Positions 1 through 7,359 of a stretch of DNA of 38,335 nucleotides are shown one piece after another. The notes beneath the pieces were generated by a model. It was not told the origin of the DNA. It was given only the letters and a program-made list of their open reading frames with translations, and did not search any database. Origin of the DNA: Bacillota bacterium (lineage in GTDB: Bacteria > Nitrospirota_A > Leptospirillia > Leptospirillales > JAMCRA01); contig JAMCRA010000028.1 in NCBI GenBank assembly GCA_023380285.1, positions 1 to 38,335 on the forward strand, given 5' to 3'. Each line of letters begins with the position of its first letter. Positions within the stretch are counted from its first letter, which is position 1. Position numbers and translations under genes: made by a program.

Positions 1-2
1 CA

Positions 3-311
3 ATGAGAGCACCCAAGGTTGATCTGGCGAAGTTGTCCGGACTGGTGGAAAAATACAAAAAGCAGGCGAAAGGGATCCGGCAGGAAGCCAAATCGTTTGA
101 AGAAAAGCGTGACGAATTGAATGACGAATCTGAAAAAGCCCTGAAGCACCATCATGCATTTGCGATCAGTGTCGTCTGCTTTCAGGTCAGCATTGTGTTA
201 TCCTCTATGGCAGTCATGCTTCGACGCTCTATGTTATGGTATGTCAGTATAGGGCTCGGTGCATTGGGGCTCGTCAGTTTTTCCAACGGGTATTTCTTGT
301 TTCTCGGTTAG
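3..311 (+). CDS. DUF4337-family membrane protein, C-terminal part
   Basis: The ATG at 3 lies at the very edge of the window, so the true start is probably upstream and this is the C-terminal part. The visible 102 residues begin with a charged helical stretch (about residues 8-48, rich in Lys, Glu and Arg, probably coiled coil). Two hydrophobic segments follow, at about 51-71 and 76-101, and the protein ends within a few residues of the second. This helix-plus-two-membrane-segments ending, including the motif SFSNGYFLFLG at the C-terminus, matches what I remember of DUF4337 proteins, which usually carry another membrane segment at the missing N-terminus. Function is unknown. The next gene begins about 30 bases downstream on the same strand. 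Confidence 0.6.
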   Translation: MRAPKVDLAKLSGLVEKYKKQAKGIRQEAKSFEEKRDELNDESEKALKHHHAFAISVVCFQVSIVLSSMAVMLRRSMLWYVSIGLGALGLVSFSNGYFLFLG

Positions 312-341
312 ATTTGTGTTTTGTAGGTGGAAGCTCAAGTG

Positions 342-566
342 ATGAATAAAAATGTCTGTCCGAAGTTCTTGACGGTTTTGGGCGTGGTTGTTTTTGTCTT
401 TTTTTTCTCCGCTTGCACCAAGGCAAATACGGATAATAGGCACTCTGTAACCTCAAAGGATCATCCCCAATCTGGATCCGGTACATTGTTGCAGAAAAAG
501 GCAAAAGATGGTTTTGTTCCGTATGAAAACCGCCCGCCGTTTGGAACTCCCGTTGAAACACACTGA
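342..566 (+). CDS. small predicted lipoprotein, unknown function
   Basis: This 74-residue protein has a typical lipoprotein signal: MNKN, a hydrophobic core at about residues 9-22, then FFSAC with the acylated Cys at 25. The mature part is only about 50 residues, polar and low in complexity, ending PPFGTPVETH. A GTG at 327 would add five residues (MEAQV), but the ATG at 342 gives the cleaner signal peptide and sits a reasonable distance from AGGTGG at 325-330. I do not recognise a family. It lies between the DUF4337 gene and rimP and may not belong to the rimP operon. Confidence 0.6.
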   Translation: MNKNVCPKFLTVLGVVVFVFFFSACTKANTDNRHSVTSKDHPQSGSGTLLQKKAKDGFVPYENRPPFGTPVETH

Positions 567-644
567 TCGACGCAGGTCGACCTTGCATGATAGTCTGAAT
601 CAAGTGTTTTATTGATTTTGACTTTAGGAGCATGTTAAATAGAT

Positions 645-1172
645 ATGATTTCTTCTTTGGATTTTAGAATGCGTTTTGAAAAGGAACTCGACCATATTCT
701 GACTCCCTTGGGACTCAGTCTGCATGACCTTGTCCTTCCGGGCAAAAGCGGGGGAGTGTTCAAGGTTTTCGTGGATCACCCCCAAGGAGTCGGTCTTGAT
801 CAGCTGGAAGCAGTCAGTCGCCGCATCAGCGATCTCCTCGATGTCCTGGATCCTTTCCCTGGCAAATATCGGCTTGAAGTCAGTTCTCCCGGTCTTGATC
901 GGGTACTTCGTATACCGGAAGACCTGTTGCTCCATGTCGGGAAACACATCAAAGTCAAAATGAAGGAACCCTTCCAAGGACAAAGAGTCTTTCGGGGGAC
1001 GATTGGGAGTCTTGAAGCCGGTGTGCTTCTGATTTCTTCTGTTGAGGGAAAAAAACAGCTTAAGCATTCAATTCCTCTGGATCTTGTTGCGGAGGTCAGA
1101 GCTGAGTTCTGGCTAGATGCTCTCTCTGACAATTCCAGAAATCCGGACGCAGGTCCGGGGCCGACTCACTGA
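645..1172 (+). CDS. rimP: ribosome maturation factor RimP
   Basis: RimP helps the 30S subunit mature and acts in the cytoplasm. The 175-residue product has the family layout: an N-terminal alpha/beta domain with GVFKVFVDHPQGVGLDQLEAVSR (here up to residue about 60), the signature EVSSPGLDRVLR near residue 85, and a C-terminal Sm-like barrel from about 95. Length is slightly above the usual 150-160 because of a polar tail. An AGGAG at 626-630 lies about 14 bases before the chosen ATG; an internal ATG at 669 is possible. rimP-nusA-infB is the standard bacterial order, and this gene opens that operon here. Confidence 0.95.
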   Translation: MISSLDFRMRFEKELDHILTPLGLSLHDLVLPGKSGGVFKVFVDHPQGVGLDQLEAVSRRISDLLDVLDPFPGKYRLEVSSPGLDRVLRIPEDLLLHVGKHIKVKMKEPFQGQRVFRGTIGSLEAGVLLISSVEGKKQLKHSIPLDLVAEVRAEFWLDALSDNSRNPDAGPGPTH

Positions 1173-1206
1173 GAGGGGAAGCCCTCCGTGGGATTCTGAA
1201 AGGGTG

Positions 1207-2565
1207 ATGGTGAATCAAGAACTTTTAAGCGTAATCGATCAACTTCATCGGGAAAAAGGGATTTCTCAGGAGACTCTTATTGTCGCCCTCGAATCGGCTC
1301 TGCTTGCCGCAGCACGCAAGAGATACGGTGGAGGGGACAATTTTCAGGTGGAAATCAACCCAAGGACTGGTGAAGTGCAGGTTCTCCAAATCCGGCGAAT
1401 CGTTGAGCGGGTGGAGAGTCCTTCTGAAGAAATTTCTCTCGCCGAAGCCCTGGAGTCGGACCCTGAAGCAGAGGTGGGCGATGAAATCGGTTCCTACCTG
1501 GAAATTGATGATTTTGGGAGAATTGCGGCCCAGGCAGCGAAGCAGGTGATGTTCCAGAAGGTTCGAGAGGCGGAGTGGGATGTCGTCACCAAGGAATTCG
1601 GTGGTCGCCAGGGGGATATCGTCAACGGGGTAATCATCGGTCATGAAAGAAAAAACTACATCGTCGACTTGGGGAAAACGGAAGCCGTTCTCCCGCTTCG
1701 GGAGCAGATGCCGCGTGAAAGTTTTCGCAGAGGAGACCGGATCAAGGCACTTCTGCTCGATATGAGAACCACGAGTCGCGGTCCTCAGCTTGTGTTGTCC
1801 AGAACGCACCCGGATTTCGTTTCCCGTCTCTTTGAAAAAGAAGTTCCGGAAATTGCAGAAGGAATTCTGGAAGTTCGAAACGTTGTCCGTGAACCCGGGG
1901 AACGAGCAAAAATTGCGGTCTATTCCCGTGATCCCAATGTTGATCCGGTGGGTTCCTGTGTAGGGGTGAAGGGTGTTCGGGTTCAGGCGGTTGTCCGTGA
2001 ACTTCATGGAGAAAAAGTCGATATCATCGAATGGAATTCGGACCCCGCTACTTTTATTGCCCGGGCCTTGAGTCCGGCAAAGGCGGTCAGGGTTTCCATA
2101 AAGGATATGGGGTCTGAAAAGGTCGCGACCGTGGTTGTTCAGGACTCCCAGCTTTCGTTGGCTATCGGAAGACGCGGACATAATGTTCGCCTTGCAGCAA
2201 AACTGACTGGCTGGAAAGTCGATATTTTTAGTGAAACCCAGATGCAGTCCGAGGCAGGATTGGATGAACGGGCTGAGAGGGTCGCCTCACTCGCAGAAAC
2301 ACTTGGCTCGCAAAGCGGCGATACAAGCCTTCTTCGTATCGAAGATCTGCCGGGTGTTGGTGGTAATATGGCTGAAATACTGCGGGATGCCGGCTTTGAT
2401 ACGCTTCAGGCCATTGCCCATGCTTCCGTCGAAGCTATTTCCGCGCTGCCGAAGTTTGGCCCCAAGACGGCAGCGAAACTAATACAAACGGCCCAGGATT
2501 TTTTGGGTGAGTCCAGTGGAGAGACTCCTGGTCTCATGGAACTTCCAAAAACGGATGAAACCTGA
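1207..2565 (+). CDS. nusA: transcription termination/antitermination factor NusA
   Basis: NusA binds RNA polymerase and nascent RNA and modulates pausing, termination and antitermination. The 452-residue protein shows the expected order: an N-terminal polymerase-binding domain (to about 125), an S1 domain (about 135-200), then KH1 and KH2 containing GVKGVRVQAVVRELHGEKVD and LAIGRRGHNVRLAAKLTGWK. A helix-hairpin-helix-like C-terminal domain (about 375-435, LPGVGGNMAEIL and LPKFGPKTAAKL) ends it. The reading frame is open 30 codons further upstream to 1117, but that part is translated rimP sequence. I chose ATG 1207 because MVNQELLSVIDQL matches the usual NusA N-terminus; AAAGGG at 1199-1204 is very close, so GTG 1210 is also possible. 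Confidence 0.96.
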   Translation: MVNQELLSVIDQLHREKGISQETLIVALESALLAAARKRYGGGDNFQVEINPRTGEVQVLQIRRIVERVESPSEEISLAEALESDPEAEVGDEIGSYLEIDDFGRIAAQAAKQVMFQKVREAEWDVVTKEFGGRQGDIVNGVIIGHERKNYIVDLGKTEAVLPLREQMPRESFRRGDRIKALLLDMRTTSRGPQLVLSRTHPDFVSRLFEKEVPEIAEGILEVRNVVREPGERAKIAVYSRDPNVDPVGSCVGVKGVRVQAVVRELHGEKVDIIEWNSDPATFIARALSPAKAVRVSIKDMGSEKVATVVVQDSQLSLAIGRRGHNVRLAAKLTGWKVDIFSETQMQSEAGLDERAERVASLAETLGSQSGDTSLLRIEDLPGVGGNMAEILRDAGFDTLQAIAHASVEAISALPKFGPKTAAKLIQTAQDFLGESSGETPGLMELPKTDET

Positions 2566-2598
2566 TGTTGACATGATCTAACAAGGGAGCTTTTTCGC

Positions 2599-5213
2599 TT
2601 GATCAAAGTCTATGAGCTGGCAAGAGAACTGAAAATGGAGAGCAAAGCTCTTCTGGCGAAGCTTAAAGTATGGGGTGTTCATGCCCCCAACCATATGAGT
2701 GTGCTGGACGATAAAACTGTTGCTCAGATCAAAGTTCGACTCAAAAAAGGAGAAGAGCCTCCCCAGGAAAAAAGAAATCCATCCTGATCAAGAAAAAAGC
2801 CAGTTCTCTGCCCTCAACTACGGCGAGCGAAGCAGGGTCCTCTGAGCATGAGGACACTTCTCATTCTTTTGCCCAGGTCCAGGAAGATCAGGCAGAAGTT
2901 CTCCAACACGACCAACCGCATTCAGAAGAGTCCCTCCGACATAAAGAAGATAGTGTCCCCGGGATCCCATCACTGGAAAAGACCGCTTCTCCCCCACTGT
3001 TGGAAAAGCCCGTTCCTTCTCCAAAAAAAGAGATCTTGCAGGAAAAATCTGACGAGACTGTTTCAGATGTTGTCCAAAAAGAAGAAAAAAAAGGTCGCGA
3101 CAAAGAAGGAAAGAATCTGTCTGAAAAAAAAGGCAAGTCGGTAAAGCCCGTAAAGGACAGAGCCCGCAAGCCAGACCGTCTCCTTATGATGGGGACAGAG
3201 GAACTGCTGGAGGCAGAAGATGTTGTGGAAGGAGAACCTGCTTCAGAGATTCCACAACCCAAGATGACTGCTCCTGTTTCCCGGATGCCGCAAGGGGCTG
3301 TTCTTCCGGGAATGCCTCCGAAAGAAGTCTCCCGTCCACAGGCGAATACGGGTTTTCGACAGTCAGGAAACAAAAAAAGTGGTTTTCACAAGAAAAAAGA
3401 CCGCGGTTTTTCTCGCACTTCTCCTGTTGTGCCAGAAGGGACAAAAACGCGCAAAAAAAGTATCAAGATCGAAGAGGGAATTAGCGTCAAGGAGTATGCT
3501 GACCGTCTGGGACTTAAGGCCCAGGAGGTCATCATGAAACTGATGGGGATGGGTGTCATGGTCACCATCAATCAGCCGATTGATCCTGATGCAGCAGTCC
3601 TACTGGCGGAATCCCTTGGGATAGGGGTGGAGGTTCAGTCAGAGGAGTCTGAAGACGTACTGCTCGGGACCGAAGGTGAAGATTCCGGTCAGCTTGTTTC
3701 CCGTCCGCCGGTTGTTACGATTATGGGGCATACGGACCACGGAAAGACGACTCTGCTGGATGCGATTCGAAAATCGAAGATTGCGGAGGCGGAGGCTGGA
3801 GGAATCACACAGCATATTGGTGCCTATACCATTATGGAAAAAGACAGAAACATTACATTTTTGGACACCCCTGGTCACGAGGCTTTCACCGCCATGCGTG
3901 CCCGAGGTGCAAAGGTGACGGATGTTGTCATTCTTGTCGTCGCGGCAGATGATGGCGTGATGCCGCAGACGGTGGAGGCGATCAATCATTCAAAGGCTGC
4001 GAATGTGCCAATCATTGTGGCACTGAACAAGGTTGATAAGCCTGAAGCCAATCCGGATAGGGTGATGCAGGAGCTGTCTGGATTGGGACTGATCCCCGAA
4101 GAGTGGGGCGGTCAGACGATTTATTGTCCTGTTTCTGCCAAGAAAAGAACGGGGCTCGACCATCTTTTGGAAATGGTTCTTCTGCAGGCAGATGTCCTGG
4201 ATCTTAAGGCGAATCCGGATCGTCGTTCGCAGGGGGTGGTCATTGAATCAAAGCTGGACAAGGGGCGTGGACCCGTGGCGACAGTGCTTGTTCAGAATGG
4301 AACCTTGCGTGTCGGGGACTTTCTTGTCGTCGGTGGGAACTTTGGTCGCGTCCGGAGCCTGATCAATGATCGGGGGCAAAGAGTTCAGGAGGTTCTGCCC
4401 TCGTTTCCGGCGGAAGTGATCGGGTTGGACGGAGTCCCTCAGCCCGGAGAGTCTTTTGTTGTGGTTGAAGATGAGAAAAGTGGCCGACAGGTTGCCCAGA
4501 GTCGCTCCCTGAAGCAGCGTTCTGCTCAAATGATTCGGCAGAAAAAGGTTTCTCTTGAAGATTTTTATACCCAGATGCAAGAAGGGGAAACAAAAGAGTT
4601 GAACCTGATTCTGAAGGTCGATGTGCAAGGCTCTCTTGAGCCTATCCGACATGCGTTGAGCAAGATCGGTACTTCTCAGGTGCGTGTCCGATTCATTCAT
4701 GAGGGCGTCGGAGGTATCCGGGAAACGGATGTTCTTCTGGCACAAGCATCAAACGCTATTATCCTCGGGTTTAATGTCCGCCCGGATTCAAAGGCGGCAG
4801 TTCTTGCCGAAAAAGAAAAAGTCGATATCAAATTTTATTCTGTTATTTACGATGCGATTGAAGACGTGCGGAAGGCAATGGAAGGTCTTCTTGCGCCGAC
4901 GATTCGGGAAAAGGTGCTTGGTCGTGTTGAGGTGCGAGAAGTCTATTTTATCAGTAAAGTTGGAACAGTGGCAGGCTGCTATGTGCTCGATGGGATTGTC
5001 CAGAAGAGTGGGGCGAATGTGCGGCTTCTTCGTGATGATGTTGTCGTATATACGGGAAAAATCAATCAGTTGAAGCGATTCAAGGATGATGTCAAGGAAG
5101 TTGCCGCCGGATATGAATGTGGTGTGTCTATCGAGAACTATCAGGATATCAAGCAGGGTGATATCATTGAGTGCTTTACGGAAGAGAGAATTGCCGCAAA
5201 ACTGGAGGGATAG
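2599..5213 (+). CDS. infB: translation initiation factor IF-2, frameshifted as written
   Basis: IF2 is the GTPase that delivers initiator fMet-tRNA and joins ribosomal subunits. The N-terminal IF2N domain is encoded from TTG 2599 (AAGGGAGC just upstream) and that frame stops at 2787. The rest lies in the -1 frame, which is open from 2715 to 5213. It encodes a Lys/Glu/Pro-rich linker, a second IF2N-like domain (3450-3650), the G domain and domains II-IV. G motifs are visible: [17 protein letters not shown] and NKVDK. The first G motif has Thr where nearly all IF2 have Val. The two parts together would make about 870 residues, normal for long IF2. The join must fall between 2715 and 2787, where there are two six-A runs. 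Since IF2 is normally essential, I infer a sequencing error or recoding rather than a dead gene. Confidence 0.9.
2743..2787 (+). other. infB frameshift region (two A6 runs and zero-frame TGA)
   Basis: The IF2N frame runs into TGA at 2785-2787. The downstream IF2 frame (one base back) has its last upstream stop at 2712-2714. Inside the overlap are AAAAAAG at 2743-2749 and again at 2768-2774. Joining at the first run gives linker residues [19 protein letters not shown]; joining at the second gives [19 protein letters not shown]. Both look like the basic start of an IF2 linker, so I cannot choose. Neither run is in the phase needed for a classical A AAA AAG tandem slip. One missing A in the sequence, or polymerase slippage adding one A, would explain it. 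Confidence 0.75.
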
Positions 5214-5232
5214 GTCAAGGATATGAGGGACG

Positions 5233-5532
5233 TTGGCAGGGAGTAGGCACAGTTCAATTGGTCATCTGATCCTTGTCCTTCATTTTCCGTATTCCCATTC
5301 TTTGAAGGAAAAGAGATTTCATCTTGCCGGATTGAAGAAGAAAATCCAGGACAGGTATCATGTTTCTATTGCCGAAACAGGTGATATGGACCTTTGGCAA
5401 AAATCTGTTCTTGAAGTTGTGTATGTCTCGGCAAACCATGCTCAGGTAGAAAAAACGTTATCTGCTGTTGTCTCTTTTGTCGTTTCCCATCCAGAAATTC
5501 AGGTTCTGGATGAAATCCAAGAGTTCATCTGA
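5233..5532 (+). CDS. DUF503 (YlxP-like) protein
   Basis: This 99-residue protein carries the DUF503 signature: a short beta strand (LILVLHFPYS), SLKEKR at about residues 23-28, and a second half with VSIAETGDMDLWQKSVLEVVYVS. DUF503 genes sit between infB and rbfA in many bacteria, exactly as here, and Bacillus YlxP has been linked to ribosome assembly. The only conventional start in frame is TTG 5233, with GAGGGA at 5225-5230 very close to it. The extra residues MAGSRHSS are not typical, so a start at the ATT at 5257, which has AGGGAGTAGG in front, is conceivable. The stop overlaps the rbfA ATG by one base. Confidence 0.8.
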   Translation: MAGSRHSSIGHLILVLHFPYSHSLKEKRFHLAGLKKKIQDRYHVSIAETGDMDLWQKSVLEVVYVSANHAQVEKTLSAVVSFVVSHPEIQVLDEIQEFI

Positions 5533-5927
5533 TGAAACCAGTTTACCGCAGAGCTGACCGGGTTTCTTCTGAAATCAGGGAGATTGTTGCTCTCGTTCTC
5601 TCTCGCTTTTCGGCGGAGCCGGCTTTAGGGAGGCTGACAATTCTTTATGTCAATCTGCCCGATGACCTGAAAGTTGCGCGTATTCATTACTCCGTTTTTC
5701 CTGGGGAGGATCCACTCTATTATGGTCGATTGCTGACACGTCATAAAGGCCTTATTCGCAAAGAAGTCGGAAAACTGCTTCGTATGAAATGGATCCCGGA
5801 TATCGAATTTCTACCTTCCCCCGAGATTGCTAATTCTGATTCGCAATCCGATTTTCTCGTTAGACAAACGGATAAAAATAAAAAGAATACGTCTTCTCTG
5901 ATGGACGAACTTGAAGGTGAACAGTGA
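5532..5927 (+). CDS. rbfA: 30S ribosome-binding factor RbfA
   Basis: RbfA binds immature 30S subunits and promotes 16S rRNA 5' end processing. The 131-residue protein has the family N-terminus (RRADRVSSEIREIVALVLSR) and the KH-like fold region with LTILYVNLPDDLKVARIHYSVF. A near-C-terminal WIPDIEFLPSPE element corresponds to the usual P-x-L-x-F motif. A polar tail of about 30 residues follows. The start is translationally coupled to the DUF503 stop (TGATG), and the rbfA stop overlaps the truB GTG by four bases (GTGA). Confidence 0.93.
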   Translation: MKPVYRRADRVSSEIREIVALVLSRFSAEPALGRLTILYVNLPDDLKVARIHYSVFPGEDPLYYGRLLTRHKGLIRKEVGKLLRMKWIPDIEFLPSPEIANSDSQSDFLVRQTDKNKKNTSSLMDELEGEQ

Positions 5928-6901
5928 ATCCACTGTCAATCAGCCCCCGGACCGAACGAACATCGGGTATGTTTCTTGTGGACAAGCCCGCCGGCATGAC
6001 ATCGCATGATGTGGTCGACAGTGTTCGTAAAAATCTTGGATTTATCCGTGTCGGACATGGTGGAACACTTGATCCAATGGCGACGGGTGTCCTTCCCGTT
6101 TTTGTCGGGAAATCCACGCGACTGGCAGAAATGATTCATGGATATGACAAAACATACCGGTTCGACGTTCGATTTGGTGTCACGACGGATACGGGGGATT
6201 CGGAGGGAAAGCCTCTGACTGAAATCAAGTTTGATCAACTGGACAGGAGCAAGCTCAAGAATCTGCTCCAGTCTTTTACAGGTGTGAGACTCCAAAAGCC
6301 GCCCATGTATTCGGCAGTCAAGAAAAATGGAACTCCTCTTTATCGACTTGCAAGAAAAGGGATTGAAATAGAGAGAGAAGCCCGTCGAATTGAAGTTTAC
6401 TCCTTGGAAATGTTGACCGTTTTTCCGGACGGAAAGACTGCTTCTTTTCGGGTGAAGTGTTCAAAGGGAACCTTCGTCCGGACGATTGCAGAAGAAATCG
6501 GAGAGGCGATGGGGTTAGGTGGACACGTCGTATTCTTGCGCCGGGAAGAGTTCGGTCATTTTCGTGCTGAGGATGCTGTTTCCCTTGAAGACTTGATTTC
6601 CATGGACATGGACGAGGGTCTTTCCTCTTGTTTGTGGAGTCCCTCCAGAATCCTCGAGAGTTTTCCTGAAATCCGGATTTTAGATGCACATTTACCGGAT
6701 ATTCATCGAGGAGCCAGGATCCCGGCTTTTCAGATTTATCGGACGAGTGGATTGTTTAATTTGTCAGAAATGGTTAGAATATCTGATCGTAAAGGCAAAT
6801 GTATCGCAGTGGGGAAGACTTCCGTGTCAAGCGTGGAGCTCGACAGGCTTCCAAAAGGTTTGCCCGTTGCCCAGGTCGATAAGTTGATCGACTGGCTCTG
6901 A
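5924..6901 (+). CDS. truB: tRNA pseudouridine(55) synthase TruB
   Basis: TruB converts U55 of the tRNA T-loop to pseudouridine. The 325-residue protein contains LVDKPAGMTSHDVV, the catalytic-loop motif GHGGTLDPMATGVLPV with the catalytic Asp at residue 50, and YDKTYRFDVRFGVTTDTGD. KPPMYSAVKKNGTPLY and FVRTIAEEIGEAMGLGGHV follow. The last 80 or so residues are a degenerate PUA-like RNA-binding domain. GTG 5924 overlaps the rbfA stop. Length is normal for long bacterial TruB. Confidence 0.95.
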   Translation: MNPLSISPRTERTSGMFLVDKPAGMTSHDVVDSVRKNLGFIRVGHGGTLDPMATGVLPVFVGKSTRLAEMIHGYDKTYRFDVRFGVTTDTGDSEGKPLTEIKFDQLDRSKLKNLLQSFTGVRLQKPPMYSAVKKNGTPLYRLARKGIEIEREARRIEVYSLEMLTVFPDGKTASFRVKCSKGTFVRTIAEEIGEAMGLGGHVVFLRREEFGHFRAEDAVSLEDLISMDMDEGLSSCLWSPSRILESFPEIRILDAHLPDIHRGARIPAFQIYRTSGLFNLSEMVRISDRKGKCIAVGKTSVSSVELDRLPKGLPVAQVDKLIDWL

Positions 6902-6958
6902 AAGGCATGAAAACGGTTTCACAAGTGGAATCATCGTTCAATTGAAAGGTTTGTTGGC

Positions 6959-7228
6959 ATGGCGTTATCTAAAGAAAAAAAACAGTCTGTTATTTCCAGT
7001 TTTCAGATCAACCCCAAGGATACGGGTTCTCCTGAAGTGCAAATTGCGATCCTGACAGAACGCATCAATCAATTGGGTGAACATTTCCGAAAGTTTCCAA
7101 AAGATAAACATTCTCGCCGTGGTCTTCTTCTGATGGTGAGTCTCAGGAGACGTCATCTGAATTATCTGCAGAGAGTCAATCTTACAAAATATCAGGACGT
7201 CATTACGCGTTTGGGGCTCAGGAAGTAA
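6959..7228 (+). CDS. rpsO: 30S ribosomal protein S15
   Basis: S15 is a primary 16S rRNA-binding protein of the 30S platform. The 89-residue sequence is full length and includes DTGSPEVQIAILTERI, LGEHFRKFPKDKHSRRGLL and the RRRHLNYLQR helix. GAAAGG at 6943-6948 lies about ten bases before the ATG. It follows truB by 57 bases and precedes pnp, the order found across many bacteria. In E. coli S15 represses its own mRNA; I do not see a clear equivalent leader structure here. Confidence 0.97.
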   Translation: MALSKEKKQSVISSFQINPKDTGSPEVQIAILTERINQLGEHFRKFPKDKHSRRGLLLMVSLRRRHLNYLQRVNLTKYQDVITRLGLRK

Positions 7229-7243
7229 GGCTGTTTTGTCCAG

Positions 7244-7313
7244 GGCGGATTCAGACGGGCATTCAGGAGCTTTTCGAAGGCTCTTGTATGGCCATCTGAA
7301 TACCGCCTTTTTT
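7244..7313 (+). terminator. rpsO-pnp intergenic hairpin with T tract
   Basis: A long stem-loop lies between rpsO and pnp. GGCGG (7244-7248) pairs with CCGCC (7303-7307); ATTCAGA (7249-7255) pairs with TCTGAAT (7295-7301), with A7302 bulged. An inner hairpin GAGCTT/AAGGCTC with a TTCG tetraloop (7273-7276) caps it. Six T follow at 7308-7313. It looks like an intrinsic terminator for rpsO. In E. coli the same intergenic space holds a terminator and an RNase III site that controls pnp, so a processing role is a reasonable inference. Confidence 0.7.
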
Positions 7314-7359
7314 ATTATTATATGAGGATTTGGATGTTGAAAGGATAAAGGATAAAAGA

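Noticed and set aside
1225..2181. 318-codon minus-strand frame opposite nusA
   Set aside because: Antisense shadow of a well-conserved gene; the product looks random.
2743..2774. Classical -1 slippery heptamer (A AAA AAG) in infB
   Set aside because: Both A6G runs exist, but codon phase in the upstream frame is wrong for a tandem -1 slip at A AAA AAG, and I saw no clear downstream pseudoknot. So I do not claim programmed ribosomal frameshifting.
3000..5213. infB as a separate shorter gene starting at TTG 3000
   Set aside because: No binding site precedes 3000, the frame is open well upstream to 2715 with typical linker residues, and the IF2N domain lies directly before it.
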